From Deltaproteobacteria bacterium (GTDB lineage: Bacteria; Myxococcota_A; Polyangia; HGW-17; SLPX01): DNA of 5,144 nucleotides. Below are positions 1 through 5,088 of this stretch, piece by piece; the first letter of the stretch is position 1; the number at the start of each line of letters is the position of its first letter. The translations under genes and the position numbers were made by a program. The stretch covers positions 1-5,144 of the forward strand of contig JAABSF010000239.1 in the NCBI GenBank assembly GCA_011390535.1, in the 5' to 3' direction. Under the pieces are notes generated by a model. It saw only the letters and a list, made by a program, of their open reading frames with translations, ran no database searches and was not told the origin of the DNA.

Positions 1-1
1 G

Positions 2-256
2 GCCAGGATTCATCCTGAGTCAAAAGATGCTTTTGGTGTGGGTGCAAACCCTTGGCAATTAGGTTCGGGTGAAATGCGCCATGATCATGTTACTGCGGCG
101 ACGATAGGTGTGGGTCGTCCCTTGGATAAGAAAGGCACTTGGAGGATGGATTTGAGCACACGGTACATGCGTAGCTGGTCAACGGCGAAATTCTTCAAAT
201 ATAGCCGGTTGACTGCGATGCTTTCCGTTACGGCGGTTATTGGAGATGAATCATGA
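2..256 (+). CDS. C-terminal fragment of a putative outer-membrane beta-barrel protein (5' end outside the window)
   Basis: The reading frame is open from base 2 and gives 84 residues before TGA at 254-256, so the gene starts upstream of the window. The first in-window ATG (38) is unlikely to be the true start. The tail shows alternating hydrophobic/polar stretches typical of membrane beta-strands: ATIGVGRPL, then WRMDLSTRYMRSW, then YSRLTAMLSVTAVIG. The layout of a charged 'RHDH' turn, a strand, a Trp-started strand and a final 'YSR' strand resembles the end of barrel domains in TPR-plus-barrel outer-membrane proteins, but that is pattern recognition only. It does not end in an aromatic residue; the last residues are GDES. 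The stop overlaps the next gene's start by 4 bp (ATGA), which supports a real translated gene coupled to the FecR-like gene. The family is not firmly identified. Confidence 0.6.
   Translation, partial: ARIHPESKDAFGVGANPWQLGSGEMRHDHVTAATIGVGRPLDKKGTWRMDLSTRYMRSWSTAKFFKYSRLTAMLSVTAVIGDES
242..245 (+). promoter_or_regulatory. Ribosome binding site of the FecR-like gene
   Basis: GGAG lies 7 bases before the ATG at 253, inside the end of the upstream gene. With the ATGA stop/start overlap this indicates translational coupling and favours ATG 253 over the second in-frame ATG at 259. Confidence 0.6.
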
Positions 257-1479
257 AAATGAGAAGAGCACAAAGGGGAACCGGCAACGTGTTGGAAAAG
301 ACCGGCTCCATTTGCTCGACTACTTTGCTTTTAAAGCCGGTTTTGCGAGTCTTTGTTTTTTTTGTGGTGTTTTGCCGGCTTCCGGTACTCTTTGCGACGA
401 AACCCGGAAAGAATAACTCGGCCGGGGGCGGAGACAGCCGAGCGCATATTGTGATCATGCACGGAGAGGGTTACTTCGAACCATCAGAAAAGAAATCCGA
501 TTCAAAAAGAGAGGAAGGTGCCGGGCTTGCACTAGGGGAGGTTCAGGCGGAGGGGCGCTTCAGGATCTCCAAGGGAGGCTATGTGAAGCTCATTCTCCCC
601 GGTGGGTGTGTATTGCGCGTTTATGGTGAGACGCGTTTCCATTTGAAGAAGGGTCTGGAGCGAGGAGCTTGCCCCAAGGTAAAGCTCACGGAAGGACGGG
701 TTCAGCTCTCAGCGACATCTTCGAAGACCGGGAGTCTTCAAGTCAAAGATACTGTTGTGAGAGTTAAAGGGGGGACCGTGCGAGTGGGTGGGGTTGAAAA
801 TCGGAGGATTTGTTCACTGAAAGGTAACGTAGAGGTGAACATCCCAATCTCTTATTCCGCTTCATCTGAAGAAAATGGGAATAATGAAGGCGGGGAAGGT
901 GAGGACGATGAAAACGACGAGAAAAAGAGTGACCAAAATAAAAGTGACGATATAAAAAGTTCACCTGCTGGAGATAAGAAAGCAGGGGAGAAGGAACCAG
1001 AAATAAGGGAATCAGAAAAAAAAGAAACGGCCGAAGTTGCTGAACCGAAGGATCCAGCAGAATCAGCAGAACCAGCGGAAAAAGTAGTAAAAGGCCGGGG
1101 CCATGAATCTGTCTCACAAGGTTCCGGTGATGGAAAAAAATGGTCTCTTATCCCACCAGGCAGATGCGTTACGGCGAAAAATGAGCTTGAAGACTACAAT
1201 GGCGGGAGTTGGGGTGAAAAACAAGACTACGCCGATATATCAGTTCCGGAGATAACCATGGATATGGAGCCTGTGTTGCCTGATCGCAGAAAAAAGGGAG
1301 CTAAGGGAGGCAAGGAGGGTGGGTCTGATTCAATCGCCGCCAGTGCGGGAGGTTCCATGTGTTTGGACTCATCCGGCTCGGGTTCTTCAGCCGGCAATGT
1401 TCAGCAAGGCCCTTCAGGAATACAGAAACCCCCACCCAAGACAATCTTGAAGATTAAGGTTACTATTCCCGGGAGGTGA
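253..1479 (+). CDS. FecR-like domain exported protein with a charged low-complexity insert
   Basis: This 408-residue protein has a basic N-terminus and a hydrophobic segment at about residues 24-48 (core VFVFFVVF). The segment could be a signal peptide cleaved after Ala48 or a signal anchor, so the body should be periplasmic or outside the cell. Residues about 92-195 read as a FecR-like beta domain. They show a 'G-Y-V-K-L-I-L-P-G-G-C-V-L-R-V' strand pair, then KVKLTEGRVQLSA (143-154), then TVVRVKGGTVRVG (167-179) and SLKGNVEV (188-195). Residues about 203-295 are a Glu/Lys/Asp/Ser-rich low-complexity stretch with PAE/SAE triplets. A probable last strand, WSLIPPGRCVTAK (297-309), follows, so the insert seems to sit inside the fold. 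Four cysteines fall in the domain (119, 140, 187, 305). The C-terminal ~80 residues are Gly/Ser-rich and end in a basic strand-like ILKIKVTIPGR. Classical FecR is an inner-membrane anti-sigma regulator; no sigma-factor gene is adjacent, so a structural or envelope role is as likely. The domain call is by pattern only. Confidence 0.75.
   Translation: MKMRRAQRGTGNVLEKTGSICSTTLLLKPVLRVFVFFVVFCRLPVLFATKPGKNNSAGGGDSRAHIVIMHGEGYFEPSEKKSDSKREEGAGLALGEVQAEGRFRISKGGYVKLILPGGCVLRVYGETRFHLKKGLERGACPKVKLTEGRVQLSATSSKTGSLQVKDTVVRVKGGTVRVGGVENRRICSLKGNVEVNIPISYSASSEENGNNEGGEGEDDENDEKKSDQNKSDDIKSSPAGDKKAGEKEPEIRESEKKETAEVAEPKDPAESAEPAEKVVKGRGHESVSQGSGDGKKWSLIPPGRCVTAKNELEDYNGGSWGEKQDYADISVPEITMDMEPVLPDRRKKGAKGGKEGGSDSIAASAGGSMCLDSSGSGSSAGNVQQGPSGIQKPPPKTILKIKVTIPGR
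1054..1080 (+). repeat. Three 9-bp in-frame repeats encoding (P/S)AE in the FecR-like gene
   Basis: Three consecutive 9-mers (CCAGCAGAA, TCAGCAGAA, CCAGCGGAA) encode PAE-SAE-PAE at residues 268-276, within the charged insert. They differ by one base each, consistent with recent small tandem duplication. They lie in an A-rich stretch that also contains an 8-A run (1016-1023). Confidence 0.7.
1472..1476 (+). promoter_or_regulatory. Strong ribosome binding site of the lipoprotein gene
   Basis: GGAGG overlaps the last codons of the FecR-like gene. It is 7 bases from the GTG at 1484 and 10 bases from the ATG at 1487. Either could be the start, and the two differ by one residue. An ATG at 1479 overlapping the stop is out of frame and terminates after two codons. 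Confidence 0.7.
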
Positions 1480-1483
1480 TGAA

Positions 1484-2257
1484 GTGATGGTTTTGAAAAG
1501 AGGTCGCAGGGTAAATGGGTATAAGCTCGCCGGGATGTTGGCCTTGGTGTTGGTGGCTTTTTTCGCTGGTTGTATTGTGGAGCCGAGGGAAGAGAGCACC
1601 ACGAGGGTGCATCTAAATATTGAGTTAGATCTCCCGGTTTTTCAAAAGATCTCTACCCATAACCCTTCTAAGGAGCTGCCGTTCAAGAGAAGTTTTTCAA
1701 CAGTAAGTCTTTCAGAGAACCCGCTGGTCATTGTTGCGGAGGTGAACGCAATGGACCTACCAGCGCCTGCAACCGCTCGTTATGCCGGCGATCCCGGGGA
1801 CGAAGACACGGTGGAATTGGGTCTGGAGGTACCGTCAGGGAGCGCTCGTGAGCTGTTTTTAATTCTTTATTATCTTGAAGACGGCAAGGTTCATACCTTC
1901 AAGGATTTGAAGAGCGGCTTGGAATTTGAGCCGGGGGATCAGTTGATTACCCTTGAGCCCGAGGAGGCGGATACTTGGGTTCTCGACGGTATACTGGAAG
2001 ATGTGGGGGAAAAGGTACCTGTAAGCGTAGTAGTTGAAGATGTTCAGTCGCAGATCGAGTTTCCCGAGACCGCTGTGGAAGAGGGTCCCTTAGGGTGGGA
2101 GTTTTCTTTTGACTATATGCCTGTGGGGCGTTTTTTCTATCTTCGAGTTCACTGGGATGATGACACCTCCACCGATCTTCTCAATTTCTGTCCTCTCTTT
2201 TTCGGCCAACGGGCCAGCATCACAAAGGTCTTCAATCTCGAAGACGAGTCTTGCTGA
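1484..2257 (+). CDS. Putative lipoprotein with beta-sandwich-like domains, function unknown
   Basis: This protein of 257 residues (256 if it starts at ATG 1487) opens with a basic n-region (KRGRR), a hydrophobic core (LAGMLALVLVAFF) and a lipobox ending AGC, with the lipidated Cys at residue 30. The -3 residue is Phe, slightly off consensus. The residues after Cys are Ile-Val, not Asp, so in a proteobacterial Lol system it would be expected at the outer membrane. The mature part is acidic and rich in beta-type segments: RVHLNIELDL, LVIVAEVNAM, DTVELGLEVPSG, ELFLILYYLEDGKVHTF, VPVSVVVEDV and WEFSFDYMPVGRFFYLRVHW. The 'F..MPVGRFFYLRV' element looks like the 'vp.G.Y.L.v' motif of carboxypeptidase-regulatory/prealbumin-like folds, suggesting one or two beta-sandwiches. 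Cys236 and the C-terminal residue Cys257 could pair. Its start lies 4 bases past the FecR-like stop, so it is almost certainly in the same operon. No enzymatic motif is visible. Confidence 0.85.
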   Translation: MMVLKRGRRVNGYKLAGMLALVLVAFFAGCIVEPREESTTRVHLNIELDLPVFQKISTHNPSKELPFKRSFSTVSLSENPLVIVAEVNAMDLPAPATARYAGDPGDEDTVELGLEVPSGSARELFLILYYLEDGKVHTFKDLKSGLEFEPGDQLITLEPEEADTWVLDGILEDVGEKVPVSVVVEDVQSQIEFPETAVEEGPLGWEFSFDYMPVGRFFYLRVHWDDDTSTDLLNFCPLFFGQRASITKVFNLEDESC

Positions 2258-2269
2258 AAAGAAGATGTC

Positions 2270-2293
2270 AAAAGTTAGCAATTAAGCTTTTTT
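2270..2293 (+). terminator. Weak candidate intrinsic terminator after the lipoprotein gene
   Basis: AAAAGTTA (2270-2277) can pair with TAA (2283-2285) plus CTTTT (2287-2291), with a one-base G bulge and a GCAAT loop. The descending arm runs into six T residues (2288-2293). The stem is AT-rich and therefore unstable, so termination efficiency is doubtful. It starts 13 bases past the lipoprotein stop, the usual place for a terminator. Confidence 0.3.
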
Positions 2294-2320
2294 GAGCATG
2301 GGCAAATCAAAAGATGTTAC

Positions 2321-2355
2321 CCATCACCCATCATGCTCCATCCATCATGCTCCAC
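2321..2355 (+). repeat. 14-bp tandem repeat built from 7-bp pieces
   Basis: The 13-mer CCATCATGCTCCA occurs at 2328-2340 and again at 2342-2354, an exact repeat with a 14-bp period. The array also reads as successive heptamers CCATCAC, CCATCAT, GCTCCAT, CCATCAT, GCTCCAC. CATGCTC in each copy is the reverse complement of GAGCATG at 2294-2300, so either copy could form a 7-bp stem with it. Confidence 0.85.
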
Positions 2356-2368
2356 TGTCTGAACCGCG

Positions 2369-2420
2369 GATCTTCAACTTTGATCTTCCACTTCTATCTT
2401 TAACTTGGATCTTCTCACAT
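2369..2420 (+). repeat. 13-bp degenerate tandem repeat, four copies, upstream of pilT
   Basis: Units start at 2369, 2382, 2395 and 2408 with exact 13-bp spacing: GATCTTCAACTTT, GATCTTCCACTTC, TATCTTTAACTTG, GATCTTCTCACAT. The consensus is roughly GATCTTCAACTT, and the last copy is conserved only in its first half. The array ends 28 bases before the pilT ATG. It could be a protein-binding array or a drifted minisatellite; the sequence alone does not decide. Confidence 0.8.
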
Positions 2421-2448
2421 TCGGTAGTTTTGTGGTAACGTCCCGACC

Positions 2449-3639
2449 ATGACTCTATCACCGGATGAAATGTTGTCCAGAATACTGGTCGCGGCAAGAG
2501 ATGTTGGGGCCTCGGATGTTCACCTTAAGGTTGGCAAAGCTCCTATTGTGAGAATCGGCGGGGAGCTGAGGACGGTTAAAGGAGCGCCCCTCATGGAAGA
2601 GGCTACCCTCTCTGCCTTTGGTGCGGGGTTGATGAACCCTCGGCAGGCTAAAATATATGAGGAGAAGCGTGAGGTGGATTTGGCCTTTTCCACCGCGGGA
2701 GGAATAAGATATCGGGTAAATCTATTTCAGCAACGCGGGAGCACAGGGATGGTTCTGCGGATTATCCCACCCAGGGTGCCTGCTTTCGAATCTCTGAATT
2801 TACCTGAAGTTTTGTTGGAACTTTCGTCGAGGCGACGTGGGTTGGTTTTGGTCACCGGGGTTACCGGGTCCGGGAAATCAACTACATTGGCCTCGATGAT
2901 AGAGCATGTGAACAAAACCAGGTCGTGTCACATCCTGACGGTGGAGGATCCGATAGAGTATGTTTTTCAAGATCAGAGCAGTATTATTAATCAGCGTGAG
3001 CTGGGGATGGATACTACCACTTTCTCTGCGGCACTGAGAGCAGCCTTGCGCCAGGATCCTGATGTGATCCTGGTAGGTGAGATGCGGGATATGGAGACGA
3101 TTGAGATAGCTTTGACTGCCGCCGAAACCGGCCACTTGGTGCTCTCAACTTTGCACACAACAGATGCAGTGGAGACGATAAACAGAATTATCTCGGTTTT
3201 TCCTCCCCACCAGCAAAATCAAATAAGAGTGCAGTTGGCCGCTATTATGGTGGGTATAGTATCTCAGCGGTTGGCCATTCGGGCGGACGGCAAAGGCATG
3301 ATCCCGGCGGTGGAGGTCTTGGTGGCGAACAAGCGCGTGAGAGAGTTGATACTTGAACCCAACAGAGTAAAAGAGTTAAGAGAGGTCATCGCACAGAGTC
3401 GTGATCCATACGGTATGATTAGTTTTGATCAGAGTCTCACTGATTTGGTAAGATCGGAAAAAGTTACATATGAAGAAGCGCTCTCTTGTGCTACAAATTC
3501 AGAGGATTTTGCTTTGAATTTCAGTGGGGTTGAGGGTGGAAGCGGTAAGACCTCACCTTGGTTGGAGCACGGGCAGTTTAGAGAGGGTCACCTCCCCGCA
3601 GATGGTTTGATGTTGGATGATGAAAACGATCGATTTTGA
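2449..3639 (+). CDS. pilT: PilT-family type IV pilus retraction ATPase with a C-terminal extension
   Basis: This cytoplasmic hexameric secretion ATPase family member (GspE/PilT type) is expected to drive pilus retraction and twitching motility. The 396 residues show an N-terminal PAS-like domain with the PilT-typical start 'GASDVHLKVGKAPIVRIGGEL' in part (20-40). The Walker A box GVTGSGKST is at 137-145, the Asp box TVEDPIEY at 164-171, Walker B VILVGEMRD at 206-214, and the His box GHLVLSTLHTTDA at 228-240. The family C-terminal end YGMISFDQSL...YEEAL lies at 321-345. In place of the PilT AIRNLIRE motif the sequence reads RVRELILE (296-303), so that motif is diverged. After the usual PilT end (about residue 360) there are 36 extra residues, Gly/Ser- then acid-rich. 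An in-frame TAG at 2425 makes ATG 2449 the first possible start. No clear Shine-Dalgarno precedes it, and Met8 (2470) is an alternative. No pilB, pilC or pilin gene is in the window. PilU is less likely, but paralogues cannot be separated without alignment. Confidence 0.93.
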   Translation: MTLSPDEMLSRILVAARDVGASDVHLKVGKAPIVRIGGELRTVKGAPLMEEATLSAFGAGLMNPRQAKIYEEKREVDLAFSTAGGIRYRVNLFQQRGSTGMVLRIIPPRVPAFESLNLPEVLLELSSRRRGLVLVTGVTGSGKSTTLASMIEHVNKTRSCHILTVEDPIEYVFQDQSSIINQRELGMDTTTFSAALRAALRQDPDVILVGEMRDMETIEIALTAAETGHLVLSTLHTTDAVETINRIISVFPPHQQNQIRVQLAAIMVGIVSQRLAIRADGKGMIPAVEVLVANKRVRELILEPNRVKELREVIAQSRDPYGMISFDQSLTDLVRSEKVTYEEALSCATNSEDFALNFSGVEGGSGKTSPWLEHGQFREGHLPADGLMLDDENDRF

Positions 3640-3657
3640 TTAGCTCTTTTTTGCAAT

Positions 3658-3661
3658 GGAG
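3658..3661 (+). promoter_or_regulatory. Ribosome binding site supporting a TTG start
   Basis: GGAG (in GGAGAAG) lies 8 bases before TTG 3670. Nearby ATGs at 3656 and 3665 are out of frame with the long gene, and the one at 3665 stops after two codons. The site therefore favours TTG as start, and the signal peptide begins at the right distance from it. Confidence 0.6.
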
Positions 3662-3669
3662 AAGATGCT

Positions 3670-5088
3670 TTGAACAAAGAAATTCAGACACTCATAAGAC
3701 ATGAAAACGAGTCTTTCGGATTTGCTGGAACAGGGGTGGTAAGGGCCGGCTTGCGTGCCGGGTTAGGGGTCATTCTTGTTACCCTGCTGGTGTTCTCTTC
3801 GGCGACTGCTTTAGGGAGAAAAAAGACGGTTACGGTCACCGGTTTTCGAGGACCCGGCGCAGGGAGTGTGCGTTACTATGTCACAAGATATCTTGGCCGA
3901 CACTATGAAGTGGTTCCCATCGCGAAATATGTAAGAACCTCTAAAAGGCTTGGGGTTAAGGTGACCGGGCCGAGGAATATCCGCAGGATATGCAGGGAGG
4001 CAGAGATAGATGCGGTGGTGTTCGGGAGGATTCTCCGCTCTAGGGGGCGTTGGTGGCTGAGGCTCTCGATAAATGACGGCGCAACCGGGAGGCGCATTAA
4101 ACGTTCGGTGATACGTCTGCGAGGTCCTCGGCTTAATTCCTCTTCGCGATATAGCGTACGCGGAACATTAAAAAAAGCTATGGAGCGGGTGACAGGGGTT
4201 ACAAAGCGAGAACCGGAGCCTGAGCCAGAGCCTGAGCCTGAAGTTGATCATATGCCGACAGTGGACACGGAAACAGAGGGCGAAGAGAAAGAAAAAAAGA
4301 AAAAGAAGAAGCCCATGGGGCCCAGATCTTCTTGGACGAGCATCGTAGAAGGTGGGGTAATGTTGGACGTAGTTGGGAGGAAATTCGTTGTGAACCCGAC
4401 ATCATCCAACCCGGATTACAGGACTACAGGGCTGATACCGTCTCCCGGTTTTTGGTTTGAGATCTATCCAGGGGCTTTTATAACGAACCAAAGAATCTTG
4501 GCTAACTTTGGGCTGGGCTTTTCATGGAGCCGCTCGTTTGGGGTTACTTCCAGCACTGAAGACAATGGAAATGGAGAAGATATAAAAACCACCTACCAGA
4601 AAACCGACATGTATTTGACTTTCCGATATAATATTCTCCAATCGGACAAAAGCCCGGAGCTAAAACTAAGTTTTGGGTTGGGGAACCAGCGGTTCATGTT
4701 CAACATCGCAGGTGAAGGGTATGATTCCATAAAGGCGCTTGGGGTAAACTATTGGTATGCCAAACCCAAGATCTCGGCGAGAGTCCCTTTGGCTCTCGCG
4801 AGGCTCTCCTTTGTGTTTGGATTCGCCGCCGTGTTGCCTTTTCAGAAAGGCCCCGTGGAGGAGTGGTGGGGCTACGGTGACACCAGCGCGTGGGGTATAG
4901 ACATCCAGGGTGGGCTTGATGTCCGGGTTTATTGGCGGGTTCATGCCTTATTGCTTGGGCAATATACACATTATTCCCTCAGTTTTGCCCAGCAGGGAGA
5001 GCTGGGTTGGGATTACTCGATTGAGGGCTCCGGTGCGGTTGACAGGTACTACGGGTTGATTTTGGGGGTTGGGGTCAAATATTTTTAG
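3670..5088 (+). CDS. Exported protein: periplasmic TolB-N/CsgG-like domain, charged linker, C-terminal outer-membrane beta-barrel
   Basis: This 472-residue protein starts at TTG. A signal peptide is visible, with basic residues up to 29, a hydrophobic core about 31-42 (LGVILVTLLVF) and a likely cleavage site SATA|LG after Ala47. Residues 50-178 are Arg-rich and alpha/beta in character: TVTVTGF, then a helix-like SVRYYVTRYL, then YEVVPI, ICREAEIDAVVFGRI and WWLRLSINDGATG. This resembles the N-terminal domain of TolB or CsgG/FlgO-like lipoproteins, by pattern only. A linker follows: five EP dipeptides (181-190), an acidic stretch, then a lysine run (KEKKKKKKKP, 207-216). Residues about 220-472 contain roughly 8-10 amphipathic strands with aromatic girdles, for example FWFEIYPG, LANFGLGFSWS, MYLTFRYNI, LKLSFGLG and LSFVFGFAAV. 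They end in GLILGVGVKYF, an ideal C-terminal BAM beta-signal with terminal Phe. The gene lies 30 bp after pilT and is probably co-transcribed. The function is unknown; a structural or pilus-linked envelope role is only suggested by position. Confidence 0.85.
   Translation: MNKEIQTLIRHENESFGFAGTGVVRAGLRAGLGVILVTLLVFSSATALGRKKTVTVTGFRGPGAGSVRYYVTRYLGRHYEVVPIAKYVRTSKRLGVKVTGPRNIRRICREAEIDAVVFGRILRSRGRWWLRLSINDGATGRRIKRSVIRLRGPRLNSSSRYSVRGTLKKAMERVTGVTKREPEPEPEPEPEVDHMPTVDTETEGEEKEKKKKKKPMGPRSSWTSIVEGGVMLDVVGRKFVVNPTSSNPDYRTTGLIPSPGFWFEIYPGAFITNQRILANFGLGFSWSRSFGVTSSTEDNGNGEDIKTTYQKTDMYLTFRYNILQSDKSPELKLSFGLGNQRFMFNIAGEGYDSIKALGVNYWYAKPKISARVPLALARLSFVFGFAAVLPFQKGPVEEWWGYGDTSAWGIDIQGGLDVRVYWRVHALLLGQYTHYSLSFAQQGELGWDYSIEGSGAVDRYYGLILGVGVKYF
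4210..4239 (+). repeat. EP-dipeptide coding repeat in the linker of the barrel protein
   Basis: Five consecutive Glu-Pro codon pairs encode residues 181-190, with the 6-bp unit GAGCCT or a close variant (GAACCG, GAGCCA). EP/KP-type repeats are common rigid spacers across the periplasm, as in TonB, so this fits a spacer between a periplasmic domain and the barrel. Confidence 0.8.

Larger units (their letters stand above)
2258..2448 (+). other. Intergenic region between the FecR/lipoprotein block and pilT
   Basis: This 191-bp gap has no credible ORF on either strand. In order it holds an AT-rich hairpin candidate with a T-run (2270-2293), a 7-bp element GAGCATG (2294-2300) whose complement CATGCTC occurs twice in the following 14-bp repeat, then a 13-bp tandem array (2369-2420). 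No good -35/-10 pair could be assigned. The clearest candidates (TTGGAT at 2405, TATCTT at 2395) have poor spacing. It should contain the pilT promoter if block 2 is transcribed separately. Confidence 0.7.

Noticed and set aside
237..458. 73-residue minus-strand ORF opposite the start of the FecR-like gene
   Set aside because: It overlaps the signal segment of a well-supported coupled gene and has no recognisable features.
764..1117. 117-residue minus-strand ORF opposite the FecR-like gene
   Set aside because: Its Leu/Phe/Pro-rich sequence is the antisense of the Glu/Lys-rich insert, it lies wholly inside a supported gene, and it shows no family motif.
253..1479. Classical FecR anti-sigma regulator of iron uptake
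   Set aside because: There is no adjacent FecI-type sigma factor or TonB-dependent receptor, and the N-terminus lacks the expected cytoplasmic anti-sigma domain, so only a FecR-like fold is claimed.
2321..2420. CRISPR array
   Set aside because: The repeats are 13-14 bp and directly contiguous, with no spacers and no cas genes nearby.
2395..2433. Sigma-70-like promoter before pilT (TTGGAT at 2405, TATCTT at 2395, TAGTTT at 2425)
   Set aside because: No pair of these hexamers has the right order and 16-18 bp spacing, and they overlap the repeat units, so no promoter is called.
2878..3135. 85-residue minus-strand ORF inside pilT
   Set aside because: It is antisense to the conserved Walker A to Walker B region, so its openness is explained by the pilT codons.
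4666..4969. Two overlapping minus-strand ORFs (92 and 89 residues) opposite the barrel domain
   Set aside because: Both are shadows of the barrel-coding frame with no motif and no credible start context. The + strand gene ends in a clear beta-signal.
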